64,000 nt of DNA, taken from contig JBAIAA010000648.1 of NCBI GenBank assembly GCA_037893245.1, forward strand, positions 1,984,001 through 2,048,000, written 5' to 3'. A program made the position numbers and the translations under genes. The notes under the pieces were generated by a model. It saw only the letters and a program-made list of their open reading frames with translations. It did no database searches and was not told the origin of the DNA. This DNA comes from Crossaster papposus (Eukaryota; Echinodermata; Asteroidea; Velatida; Solasteridae). Shown piece after piece: positions 11,135-21,464 of this stretch (position 1 is its first letter; each line of letters starts with the position of its first letter).

Positions 11135-11389
11135 TTAGGTTTCGAACAGGTTACTGGCGTGTATTGTTTGACGTAGTGTGTCATCCCTGCACTCTGCACG
11201 CCAGCTTAGCAATGACTGCGAAATAAGCTTTCCAACAATTTCAATTTCTTGTGTCATAGGAATGAGCCTGAAACTTAATTGGTGAATGTATGCGTATCTG
11301 TCAGTGCCTTTCAAGGTCTTGCAGTCCCACTGTTTCCCTAGTAAACGATCTAGGGCAGCGACGCTCTCTGGATACCTCTCGGAAACCAT
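11135..11389 (-). CDS. Unrecognised 84-codon ORF, possible exon
   Basis: The 84-residue frame starts MVSERYPESVAALDRLLGKQ and has a balanced, non-repetitive, globular-looking composition, unlike most ORFs here. A possible 3' splice site (CGCACAG) lies just before the ATG. A second short minus ORF (11610-11416, 64 codons, basic) lies upstream and could be an earlier exon. No family is recognised and chance is a fair alternative. Confidence 0.25.
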   Translation of the reverse strand: MVSERYPESVAALDRLLGKQWDCKTLKGTDRYAYIHQLSFRLIPMTQEIEIVGKLISQSLLSWRAECRDDTLRQTIHASNLFET

Positions 11390-11639
11390 TCTGTGCGTTT
11401 AATCCAAATATGTTTCTATCTACCCGATTGTCCTAAGGGATGCTCAATTTCACAAGTCTCTTTTTTCCCCGCCAATGCTCTTTTCAGATGTTTCCCGATG
11501 TTTCTCCTCAATGTAGAGCGTCGCTGCTCGATGTCTCTGCAACTCGCTCCTCCTTGCTGTACCATTCTTTCTGCAAAAAAAAATTCACAGAATAATAAAC
11601 GATCTTGCAATTATGCTATATTATGCGAGAAGGCAACAA

Positions 11640-13330
11640 AAAAGGGTGCGAGAAAGTAAAATAGGGGTGCGAGAAAGCAAAAGAAGAGTGCGAGAAAGCA
11701 AAAGAGAGGTGCCAGAAAGCAAAAGAGGGGAGCGAGAAAGTAGAAGAGGAGTGCGAGAAATCAAAAGAGGGGTGCGAGAAAGCAAAAGAGGGGTGCGATA
11801 AATCAAAAGAGGGGTGCGATAAAGCAAAAGAGGGGAGCGATAAAGCAAAAGAGGGGTGCCAGAAAACAAAAGAGGGGTGCGAGAATGCAACAGAGGTGTG
11901 CGAGAGAGCAAAAGAGGGGTGCGAGAAAGCAACAGAGGAGTGCGAGAAAGCAAAAGAAGGGGTGCGGGCGCAAACGTGAAGTATGTTTTGACTTCACTGT
12001 TTGCACTCAGAGAAAAAGGGGTGCCAGAAAGTAAAAGAGGGATGCGGACGCAAATTTGAATTATGTTTTGTCTTTACTGTTTTAACTCGAAGAAAAAAGG
12101 GCTGTGAGAACTTTACTGTTTACTTTACTCGAAAAAAGGGTGCGAGAAAGTAAAAGAGGGGTGCGGGCGCACATTAAAAATATGTTTTGACTTTACTGTT
12201 GGAATTCGGAGAAAAAGGGGTGCGAGAAAGTAAAAGAAGGGTGCGGGCGCAAAATAATGTGCAGTATGTTTTGACTTCACTGTTTGCACTCAGATAAAAA
12301 GGGGTGCCAGAAAGTAAAAGAGGGGTGCGGGCGCAAATTTGAAATATGTTTTGTCTTTACTGTTTTAATTCGAAGAAAAAAGGGGTGCGAGAAATTAAAA
12401 GAGGGGGGCGGGCGCAAACGTGCAGTATATGTTGACTTTACTGTTGGAACTCGGAAAAAAAGGGTGCGAGAAAGTAAAAGAGGGGTGCGGGCGCACATTT
12501 AAAATTTATTTTGAAATTACTGTTGGAATTCGGGGAAAATGGGTGCGAGAAAGTAAAAGAGGGGTGCGGGCGCAAATGTGCCGTATGTTTTCACTTCACT
12601 GTTTGCACTCAGAGAAAAAGGGGTGTAAGAAAGTAAAAGAGGGGTGCGGGCGCAAAATAGAAATATGTTTTGACTTTACTGTTTTAATTCGAAGAAAAAG
12701 GTGTGCGATAAAGCAACAGAGGAGTGCGAGAAAGCAAAATAGGGGTGCGAGAAAGCAAAAGAGGGGTGCAAGAAAGCAAAAGAGGGGTGCGGGCGCAAAC
12801 GTGCAGTATGAAACTTTACTGTTGGAACTCGGTAAAAAAGGGGTGCGAGAAAGTTTAAGAGGGGTGCGGGCGCAAATTTGAAATATGTTTTGTCTTTACT
12901 GTTTTAATTCGAAGAAAAAAGGGGTGCGAGGAACTTTACTGTTGGAACTTGAAAAAAAGGGGTGCAAGAAAGTAAAAGAGGGGTGCGGGCGCACATTAAA
13001 AATATGTTTTGACTTTACTGTTGGAATTCGGAGAAAAAGGGGTGCGAGAAAGGAAAAGAGGGGTGCGGGCGCAAATGTGCATTATGTTTTGACTTCACTG
13101 TTTGCACTCAGAGAAAAAGGGGTGCAAGAAAGTAAAAGAGGGGTGCGGGCGCAAATTTAAAATATGTTTTGTTTTTACTGTTTTAATTCGAAGAAAAAGG
13201 GGTGCGAGAAAGTAAAAGAGGGGTTCGGGCGCAAACGTGCAGTATGTTTTTACTTTACTGTTGAAACGCGAAGAAAAAGGGGTGCGAAAAAGCAAAAGAG
13301 GGGTGCGAGAAGGCAACAGAGGGGTGTTAT
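11640..13330. repeat. Minisatellite, 21-bp unit with about 80-bp higher-order unit
   Basis: The first 320 bp is a 21-bp array of GGGGTGCGAGAAAGCAAAAGA variants. From about 11950 the 21-mer alternates with a segment holding GTGCGGGCGCAAA, ATGTTTTGACTTTACTGTT and TCGAAGAAAAA, making a unit of about 80 bp repeated to 13330. Because 21 is a multiple of three, stop-free variants produce RESKRGV-type ORFs on both strands. These follow the repeat and are not genes. Confidence 0.85.
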
Positions 13331-13857
13331 GCAACTCGGGCGTTGCAGGTTGCAATTTGCATATCTTTGGAAATGCCTTTTATTTACTGGACCATGCAGA
13401 GGTTGCATTTGCTATATAATCGCATTGTCTGGCTTTCGCCATTCACTTCAGGTTCTTGCACGTATGCTGATGGTTGTCGTATTCTTATCCCGTCTTACTT
13501 GATCGCGTTTTCCCTATCCCTCCCATCCCAATCTATTGGTATACCATTTCTGGTGTGGTTTGCTCTTTCGGTTGTTTGTATTTTTTTTAATTTGTTCAGG
13601 TTTGTCAGGCTCTTTGTGCTATGCCTGTGGCATGCAAGGCCATTGGTCAAGACAATATTCATTCACTGCATCTAATGCCGGCGGCTACCAGCAAAGATCG
13701 TGAACCAGATTCGGCCCCTCATTCGGACCCGCTGCCACAAGGAGTTTCCCCGGCCAAGCACCTTTGTCGTTCCGACCATTACTGCCCTCAATTGCCGATA
13801 CAGCAGTCGAGCTCTCCAAAGAATCCAGGGCTCAAGTCTCCTCCTAATTCGCACCTG
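13331..13857. other. Mostly unassigned; possible upstream remnant of the DIRS-like element
   Basis: A plus frame from 13621 runs in phase into the DIRS-like motif near 13910. It is Pro/Ser-rich and not itself recognisable. Confidence 0.25.
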
Positions 13858-15060
13858 AGCAGTAACCCTACCATCCAGAAGTTTACTGATGTCATTCAGG
13901 TACCATGTGATTCTCAATACGACTATCTAAGTTCCGATATTGTTTTTTGTGAAAGGTAGATTAAAATCACATTGTGGTTTCTGGGAGCGTATTGGTGCTC
14001 CAGGTATGATCTTGTCCATTACCAATTAAGGTTTAACATTATGGTTTATTTATTTGTATTGCCCTTTATCTGGATGATGGTTTTATAGTTGTACCCCGAT
14101 TGAATTTGTCCCCCGATCAGCATATCGCATTGGCCTCGCAGGTTTCTGCCCGTGTTAGATCAGACCTAATGAAAGCCGGTTTTATTTACAACATAAGCAA
14201 AAGTGTTTGGAAACCTATACTACCCATTCCATTGTTTGGCTCGCTATGACTTGGGATTCCAGTTTGGGTACTCTCAAAGTTTTAGATCGTACAATAGCCA
14301 AACTTCAGATAGCCATACTTTTTTCTGCTAAATTCCCCTTCTTGCTCAATCAAGTAACTTCATTCCTTTGTAGGTCAGAATATTTCTTTGTCGCCAGTAT
14401 TAGGCAACGTTACCAGGCTCATGACCCGGTCTTGTTAAACCCGCATAGCTCAGGCCTCTGACGAAAATTTAGTGATTATCCTCGATGATCAGTGCCTAAA
14501 CGAGATTCACTTTTGGCGTGATAATGTCTCCCATCTTAACATTCGGCACGTTTTCCTTTCCCCAAGAGTAAACAAAGTTACTATATTTTCAGATGCAAGT
14601 TCAGTAGGACTGGGTGCCATTACATGCAACGAAAATCACGTTGCACATAAAAAAGTGACTCCTGAAGAAATGGCACAGAGTTCAACCTGGCGTGAACTTG
14701 AAGCTATTTCGTTTGCTCTTGTTTCATTTCTGCCCTTTATTTCTTGTTCGCAAGTACAATTGTTCACGGAAAGTCAGGCTGCTGCCAAAATTATTGAAGT
14801 AGGAAGTATGATAGAAAATGTACAATCCTTGGCTTTCAAAATTTTCGAATTTTGCCTCAGAAATCGTATTCGGCTCGAGGTCGATTGGATTCCTCGTTCT
14901 CTTAATGACCAAGCCGACCTCATTAGTAAGTTAATTGATGTAGAAGACTGGTGTATTTCGGAAGAATTGTTTGATTCCATCATTAATTCGTGGGGCCCCT
15001 TATCGATTGATTGTTTTGCATCATACTACAATGCTAAATTGCCTCGATTTTTCTCGAGGG
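13858..15060 (+). pseudogene. DIRS-like retroelement RT/RNase H, decayed
   Basis: Conceptual fragments in order are SSDIVFCERGRLKSHCGFW (crossing one stop, about 13930-13985), LYLDDGFIVVPRLNLSPDQ (catalytic DD near 14073), then KAGFIYNISKSVWKP. An RNase H frame at 14472-15060 follows, with SDASSVGLGAI (near 14590) and VDWIPRSLNDQADLISKL (near 14880), then SIDCFASYYNAKLPRFFSR. RT motifs A and B are missing between about 13990 and 14050, and there are stops and frameshifts. It is a different, more decayed lineage than the minus-strand element at 1-7100. The frame breaks at a CTCGAG shared with the adjoining LINE. Confidence 0.8.
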
Positions 15061-15465
15061 AAGTCCGTCCGAACCGGGGGACTTACCCGCCGCCATGTCA
15101 AACAATGCACACCTTACATCGGACAGGGTCACCGGCCCCTCGAGTGATGTTCGCTCGTCGGGGCCGAGTCTCCTGTCCACTGAGCTCATGGGAAAGTCCG
15201 TCTCACCCTGATCAACCGGGACGGCCGTGTACAAATCCTGGTAAAATTCAACACAAATATTGGACATTTGGTTGGGGTCAGAGGTGACACGGCCGTCCCG
15301 GTCACGCAGGGCGGACATACGTTTCGTGTCTGGGTTTTGGAGGGTGGGGTAGGTACAATTGGTTTCCCCCTGTATTTTGGGGTGATTGGAGGAAAAAATG
15401 GGATTCGCCTGGAAAGAATAATACTTGGTTATTTGGGCTCGGGTGTTAACTAAATCGGGGATCAA
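15060..15465 (-). pseudogene. LINE ORF2, N-terminal part of RT domain (truncated)
   Basis: The frame reads DKRMSALRDRDGRVTSDP-like sequence and ends with MAAGKSPGSDGLP, the finger motif before RT motif A, then switches to foreign sequence. It is in a different frame from the endonuclease segment. The linker between them (about 15480-15610) still reads NLNDWWEEGKTKRAAIAF in yet another phase. Catalytic RT motifs are absent. Confidence 0.75.
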
Positions 15466-15626
15466 ATTATTATCACCATTGCAATTCGTTGGACTTTCTC
15501 AGGAGCTCCTTAAATTCAAGACTACGTTGCCGAGCCTTATCGGCGGAAAACGCAATTGCCGCTCTCTTAGTTTTCCCTTCCTCCCACCAGTCATTAAGAT
15601 TGTCAAATAAATGTACGTGTTTCCCC

Positions 15627-16451
15627 CTAATTTACCCAAAGTTTCCTAATCATAGAACAACAATTTCCATCCCGAAGTAATAAAGTATTACATTTCCAAA
15701 AACCCCTTCCCCTTTTGCAGTTGTCAATTTTTATTTCAGTAGTGATGATGTCATGATCAGAAAACGGAAAAGCGGCAATTGCGTTGTGAGAAACAGCGGC
15801 TAATTCACGGGACATGTAGATGCGCTCAATGCGCGTGGCACGGGTGTTGTTTTTATTGTGCCACGTAAAGCGGCTTACATTCGGGTTTTGTACTCTCCAC
15901 GCATCTACTAGGCCGAGCGGTTTCACCGTTTTGTTTAGTTCGTTAATCCCCTGAGTGTTGTGATAGTTGTCTGATCCCCCCTTTGTATCTTTTTGTAAAT
16001 TCTCTATGCAATTAAAGTCACCCCCCAGAATTGTATGCCGAATCCCCCGGCAATGAGACGGCAATTGTTCAAGGACGAATCGCCGTCTATCCCTCGGAGA
16101 ATTCGGACAATACACATTAACAATGCGTAGTTTTGTACCCTTGTTTTTTAATTTGACTGCGAGTGAAACCGCTCGACCGTCGTTGTCCCGTAAATAGTCG
16201 GCCGTTTCCCATGTGTGGCGCTTAGATAACAAAATGGCCGCGCCACAACTCGAAGTTGTCCCGAAAGACCAAAAACCCACGCCATCAAATTCCCGGGCCC
16301 ACGCCCTGGCCTCGGAGAAGCCAGAGACATGGGCCTCCTGCAAGAGCAAGATGTCAACACCTCGCTCCCTGCAGGAGTCGAAAATCTGGCGGCGTTTAAA
16401 ACAATTCCGTAACCCATTAACATTAATACTACTAATATTTAAAGAAACCAT
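15627..16451 (-). CDS. LINE ORF2, APE-type endonuclease domain
   Basis: Starting at MVSLNISSINVNGLR (16451), the segment carries the apurinic-endonuclease motifs INVNGLR, LLLQEAH (catalytic Glu), VNVYCPN, GGDFNC (catalytic Asp/Asn), RATRIERIY (usually R-x-D-R-x, here Glu) and the terminal SDHDII (catalytic Asp-His). This domain nicks target DNA during target-primed reverse transcription. It ends at TAA 15627, beyond which the ORF2 continues only through frameshifts. An upstream in-frame ATG at 16496 is also possible. Confidence 0.85.
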   Translation of the reverse strand: MVSLNISSINVNGLRNCFKRRQIFDSCRERGVDILLLQEAHVSGFSEARAWAREFDGVGFWSFGTTSSCGAAILLSKRHTWETADYLRDNDGRAVSLAVKLKNKGTKLRIVNVYCPNSPRDRRRFVLEQLPSHCRGIRHTILGGDFNCIENLQKDTKGGSDNYHNTQGINELNKTVKPLGLVDAWRVQNPNVSRFTWHNKNNTRATRIERIYMSRELAAVSHNAIAAFPFSDHDIITTEIKIDNCKRGRGFWKCNTLLLRDGNCCSMIRKLWVN

Positions 16452-16559
16452 GATCGAAATGCAAAAAAGGGCACATAAACACTGGAACAGAGCCATGATT
16501 CAAAAGGGTAAAAACCAAAAACAACAAAAACACACTTATTTATGGTTGGACCGCACCTT

Positions 16560-19426
16560 TTTTGGCCTACGTTTGTCCAGTTTCCGCCGCCGAATCGTCT
16601 CCCATTCCACAGGCGAGTCCGACGAATGGTGGCCGCGTTTGGCGGAGGCGACGGAGGACATGGAAACGACCGAACCGTCGGAATCGCACGCCTGGTTCAG
16701 TCGTTCCACGTCTCGTTTTAGGGTCTCCTCCGCCTCCAAAACTCTTTCGGCCCAAGTCTGAGTTTTGTCCGCGGCACTCCACTCGGGGACGTCGGGCTCG
16801 CGGGGCACACCCGACGAGTTCCGCAGATGGTAGGCCATGAAGTAGTCGGAAATGTTTGTGGCCGTGGATGTAGCAGACTCACTGTCCGTTGTGGAACTCT
16901 CCATGGCCGGGGAACACGCCGCGCCCGTACCGCGCAGATTTTTCCCCGAGACCGACGGTCTCGGGGAAGGTGCATCGCGGGGTTTAATGTTACTTGTACG
17001 GGCGGGCTTGGTGACAACTGCGACGGGTGTGCCCGCTGTGGATGGTCGATTCGGCGGGGGGCACGGTCGTTGGGTCTGGTTGGTTGTTGTCGTCTTCTTG
17101 GGGTTGGTTGTCGTCTCTTTGGGGTTGGTTGTCGTCTCTTTGGGGTTGGTTGTCGTCTCGTTGGGGTGGGTTGCCGTCTCGATGGGGTGGGTTGCCGTCT
17201 CCTTGGGGTGGGTTGTCGTGGGGCGAGTTGCCGTGGTCCGGCGTGCCGTAGTCTGGGGTGCCGTAGTCTGAGGTGCCGTGGTCCGGGTTGCCGTTGTCTG
17301 GGTTGTTGTGGTCTGGGGTGCCGTGGTCCGGGTTGCCGTTGTCCGGGTTGTTGTGGTCTGGGGTGCCGTGGGCCGGGTTGCCGTTGTCCGGGGTGCCGGG
17401 GTGGGGCGGGTCTTGGGCCGGACCGATGTCTCCTGGGGTGGTGCGGTAGTCGTCTGCGGGTGCCGGGTCTCCTTGGCGGTGGCAGCAGGATCAAGACAGG
17501 CCCATGGTGGTCTAGACGGCCTCGCGGGTCGCCGCGGTCATCGCCGCTGTCCGAGCCGGCGAGGGTCGAAGCGCGCAGGTGACCGGCGTACGAATGGGGG
17601 CACCGTGCTGCGTAGTGCCCCGTCACCCCGCAAATTGGACATTTGACCGGCTCAGGACACTCAGGCTACGATGACCGGGATTATTACAGTTGTAGCACAC
17701 AACTGTAGGACACCCCGCGGCCAGGTGGCCGACCGCTCCGCAAACCCGGCATGTCTGTTCCTGTCCGACGAATGGTGGCCGCGTTTGGCGGAGGCGACGG
17801 AGGACATGGAAACGACCGAACCGTCGGAATCGCACGCCTGGTTCAGTCGTTCCACGTCTCGTTTTAGGGTCTCCTCCGCCTCCAAAACTCTTTCGGCTCA
17901 AGTCTGAGTTTTGTCCGCGGCACTCCACTCGGGGACGTCGGGCTCGCGGGGCACACCCGACGAGTTCCGCAGATGGTAGGCCATGGAGTAGTTGTAAATG
18001 TTTGTGGCCGTGGATGTAGCAGACTCACTGTCCGTTGTGGAACTCTCCATGGCCGGGGAACACGCCGCGCCCGTACCGCGCAGATTTTTCCCCGAGACCG
18101 ACGGTCTCGGGGAAGGTGCATCTCGGGGTTGAATGTTACTTGTACGGGCGGGCTTGGTGACAACTGCGACGGGTGTGCCCGCTGTGGATGGTCGATTCGG
18201 CGGGGGGCACGGTCGTTGGGTCTGGTTGGTTGTTGTCGTCTTCTTGGGGTTGATTGTCGTCTCTTTGGGGTTGGTTGTCGTCTCTTTGGGGTGGGTTGCC
18301 GTCTCGATGGGGTGGGTTGCCGTCTCCTTGGGGTGGGTTGTCGTGGGGCGAGTTGCCGTGGTCCGGGGTGTCGTAGTCTGGGGTGCCGTAGTCTGAGGTG
18401 CCGTGGTCCGGGTTGCCGTTGTCCGGGTTGTTGTGGTCTGGGGTGCCGTGGTCCGGGTTGCCGTTGTCCGGGTTGTTGTGGTCTGGGGTGCCGTGGGCCG
18501 GGTTGCCGTTGTCCGGGGTGCCGGGTGGGGCGGGTCTTGGGCCGGACCGATGTCTCCTGGGGTGGTGCGGTAGTCGTCTGCGGGTGCCGGGTCTCCTTGG
18601 CGGTGGCAGCAGGGTCGAGACAGGCCCATGGTGGTCTAGACGGCCTCGCGGGTCGCCGCGGTCATCGGTCGAAGCGCGCAGGTGACCGGCGTACGAACGG
18701 GGGCACCGTGCTGCGTAGTGCCCCGTCACCCCGCAAATTGGACATTTGACCGGCTCAGGACACTCACGGCTACGATGACCGGGCTTATTACAGTTGTAGC
18801 ACACAACTGTAGGACACCCCGCGGCCAGGTGGCCGACCGCTCCGCAAACCCGGCATGTCTGTTCCTGGTTGTCACAGGTGACCCGCAGTTGAAATCCACC
18901 GACACGCACGTAGGACGGGATAGGACGACCCAGCTCCACCCGTGCGTGTCGATGGCCGTTCTCCCACCCAAGGTGACGCTGCCAGTGGCCCCGACGCACC
19001 CCGAACACCTTCCCGTCATGTCTGTTCCTGGTTGTCATAGGTGACCCGCAGTTGAAATCCACCGACACGCACGTAGGACGGGATAGGACGACTCAGCTCC
19101 ACCCGTGCGTGTCGATGGCCGTTCTCCCACCCAAGGTGACGCTGCCATTGGCCCCGACGCACCCCGAACACCTTCTCGTAGGGAGACAATGCCGAGGAGA
19201 TGGTGACGTCGCTCAGTTCAAATGGTGCGTCACGGACTGTGATGAACGCCAGCTTCTTCGACACAGGTGTAGCCGTAATCCGCTGCGCTCCGATGGACAA
19301 GCGGGCGTTGAGCATCTTTCCCTTGGCCGCTTCAGTCTTCGTGGTGACGCACCATTTGTTGCCGTTTAGTTGCTGGACGCAAACGACGTCAGTCTCCCCG
19401 GCGGTCTTGGCCACCAGGTCACACAT
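16560..19426 (-). pseudogene. LINE ORF1 (gag-like, three CCHC fingers), internally duplicated
   Basis: The 5' segment (19426-19016) reads MCDLVAKTAGETDVVCVQQL onward and matches the single-strand-binding region of Tx1/L1-like ORF1 proteins. It is followed by three CX2CX4HX4C fingers (CRVCGAVGHLAAGC, CYNCNKPGHRSREC, CPICGVTGHYAARC; about 18865-18745), then a long Pro/Thr/Arg repeat linker, then an acidic tail ending before the endonuclease. Two tandem duplications break the ORF: about 160 bp (18857-19017 and 19018-19177) and about 1.1 kb (16618-17763 and 17764-18863). Frame is lost at several joins, so full-length ORF1 is not made. Confidence 0.75.
16618..18863. repeat. Tandem duplication of about 1.1 kb inside LINE ORF1
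   Basis: The sequence from GTCCGACGAATGGTGGCCGC at about 16617 restarts at 17764 and is near-identical over fingers, linker and tail. The copies differ mainly in the number of linker microrepeats (GTCGTCTCTTTGGGGTTGGTT and TTGCCGTTGTCCGGGTTGTT types). Confidence 0.85.
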
Positions 19427-19513
19427 CTTGGCGTAGTCGATCTTCCCATCGGTCGTCAGGTAAGTAGAAAGAGTTCTCTGTAATTCTCAATTGGCCATGG
19501 TAGCAGTTGTACA

Positions 19514-19542
19514 TGATCTTAGCCAAAAGGCCGAGAAGCGAT
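19514..19542 (-). ncRNA. 5' 29 nt of U2 snRNA (fragment)
   Basis: On the minus strand the 29 bases from 19542 match the universally conserved 5' end of U2 snRNA, beginning ATCGCTTCTCGGCC and ending TGGCTAAGATCA. The match stops abruptly at 19514, where LINE leader sequence begins. No remainder of U2 is seen. Upstream, an octamer ATTTGCAT (minus; 19591-19584) lies 42-49 bp before U2 +1. It could belong to an snRNA promoter, although octamers usually lie further upstream. Confidence 0.85.
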
Positions 19543-20169
19543 AACGATTGACATTGAACCAATAGGGCGCTCTGGAATTATGCATGCAAATTGATTCCCC
19601 CGACCATTGTTCTCATCCGAATAATATTCTTATTTTAACTTTTCTAATTTGTGTATTTGGGGTCAAGAAAAGGACTTCTCACAGAACCCGACACAAACCC
19701 GTTTATAGAAATTACCAACTTTTGGCACGTTAATTTACATCAATATTCATGAGCTTGGGGGGTTTTCATAACACATTTTTATACACATCGACAATATTCT
19801 TTTACAAATTCATTTTTTTAAACCAAAAGTCACTTGAAAATCTGGACAAATGCGACTGGTATCATAATTATCGCCATGCTGCACTGCACCTCGCCGCTGT
19901 AAACACACACAGACCTACCTGTACGAGCGTGCCGATAGATGGCGCCCTTCGGCACAACCACGCCTTGATCGTTTACCGTTCAGGCCGGTTTATTTGTTTT
20001 CAAGCAGAACCTAAATGTCCCACTTTGTGGGCGGTGAAAATAGTCTGGTTCTATGGCCTGACCATTTAATTGTGTACACCCAGACGTCGAAATTGTAGTC
20101 GCGAACGTTAACGAGAAATCACGACCGTCAATAAAACGTGTTCGGAAATCTTCAGTTTGGCCAAGGAAA
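19543..20169. other. Possible U2 upstream region (minus) and unassigned sequence
   Basis: The stretch lies 5' of the U2 fragment on the minus strand and has one octamer motif at 19584-19591. No coding signal is seen. Confidence 0.3.
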
Positions 20170-20224
20170 ATGTTTCATGCTAAGCTAATTGTTGTGCTTA
20201 CATTTGTTATGAAATTGGGCCCAG
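20170..20224 (+). CDS. Possible first exon with signal peptide
   Basis: ATG at 20170 (context GGAAAATG) opens MFHAKLIVVLTFVMKLGPG. This is a short basic start plus hydrophobic core, as in a signal peptide, and it is cut at CCCAG before GTAAGACAG, a near-perfect 5' splice site in phase 1. No second exon could be placed, because the next 20 kb is repeats. Chance co-occurrence is possible. Confidence 0.3.
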
Positions 20225-20503
20225 GTAAGACAGAACACGAGAACAAAGCTAATAGACCACACGCGAAGTGTCAACTCACCACATTTCCAACACTACCCGA
20301 ACGATTTTACCACCTACGAATATTGACTAAATTAGTAACACAGATCAGACAGTCACATCTCTCTTTTTTAAAATTGTGTTGGCTCTGAAAAAAGCCGTTT
20401 GGTTATGTTTTTCGTTTTATTTGTTCCTCCCTCGGTCAACCTATTTTGAAGTCGTATACTTGGTGACGGCCTTGGTTCCTTCGCTGACTGCATGTTTAGC
20501 AAG

Positions 20504-21464
20504 CTCTCCCCTCGCGGATCTCGCGTCGCGGATCCCGCGTCGCGGATCCCGCGTCGCGGATCCCGCGTCGCGGATCCCGCGTCGCGGATCCCGCGTCGCG
20601 GATCCCGCGTCGCGGATCCCGCGTCGCGGATCCCGCGTCGCGGATCCCGCGTCGCGGATCCCGCGTCGCGGATCCCGCGTCGCGGATCCCGCGTCGCGGA
20701 TCCCGCGTCGCGGATCCCGCGTCGCGGATCCCGCGTCGCGGATCCCGCGTCGCGGATCCCGCGTCGCGGATCCCGCGTCGCGGATCCCGCGTCGCGGATC
20801 CCGCGTCGCGGATCCCGCGTCGCGGATCCCGCGTCGCGGATCCCGCGTCGCGGATCCCGCGTCGCGGATCCCGCGTCGCGGATCCCGCGTCGCGGATCCC
20901 GCGTCGCGGATCCCGCGTCGCGGATCCCGCGTCGCGGATCCCGCGTCGCGGATCCCGCGTCGCGGATCCCGCGTCGCGGATCCCGCGTCGCGGATCCCGC
21001 GTCGCGGATCCCGCGTCGCGGATCCCGCGTCGCGGATCCCGCGTCGCGGATCCCGCGTCGCGGATCCCGCGTCGCGGATCCCGCGTCGCGGATCCCGCGT
21101 CGCGGATCCCGCGTCGCGGATCCCGCGTCGCGGATCCCGCGTCGCGGATCCCGCGTCGCGGATCCCGCGTCGCGGATCCCGCGTCGCGGATCCCGCGTCG
21201 CGGATCCCGCGTCGCGGATCCCGCGTCGCGGATCCCGCGTCGCGGATCCCGCGTCGCGGATCCCGCGTCGCGGATCCCGCGTCGCGGATCCCGCGTCGCG
21301 GATCCCGCGTCGCGGATCCCGCGTCGCGGATCCCGCGTCGCGGATCCCGCGTCGCGGATCCCGCGTCGCGGATCCCGCGTCGCGGATCCCGCGTCGCGGA
21401 TCCCGCGTCGCGGATCCCGCGTCGCGGATCCCGCGTCGCGGATCCCGCGTCGCGGATCTCCCCT
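20504..21464. repeat. 14-bp satellite array 1, unit GCGTCGCGGATCCC
   Basis: About 68 near-perfect copies, each containing GGATCC. The first unit (CTCCCCTCGCGGAT) and the last unit (CGCGGATCTCCCCT) are instead the variant that makes up array 2 at 48910-52782. A unit of 14 is not a multiple of three and has no stop in any frame, so six frames stay open for over 900 bp. Confidence 0.95.

Larger units (their letters stand above)
15060..19513 (-). mobile_element. Tx1/Keno-like LINE, 3' part (RT) missing
   Basis: On the minus strand the order is U2-derived flank, short leader, ORF1 with gag-like and CCHC fingers, a repetitive Pro/Thr/Arg-coding linker, APE endonuclease, then the beginning of RT. 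The element ends right after the RT fingers motif KSPGSDGLP, at a junction with the DIRS remnant. LINEs usually lose the 5' end, so the missing 3' half suggests a later deletion or recombination. Composition is much more GC-rich than the surroundings over 16.6-19.4 kb. The neighbouring U2 sequence points to the Keno branch of Tx1 elements. Confidence 0.75.

Noticed and set aside
11613-13160. Plus and minus ORFs with RESKRGV or LLLSRTP repeats
   Set aside because: They follow a 21-bp repeat unit that is a multiple of three, with no start context or domain.
16827-18749. Long plus-strand Cys/Gly/Leu-rich ORFs
   Set aside because: They are antisense shadows of the LINE ORF1 Pro/Thr/Arg linker, whose codon repeats lack stops on either strand.
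20504-21464. CRISPR-like appearance of regular repeats
   Set aside because: Units are contiguous with no unique spacers, and the DNA is eukaryotic.
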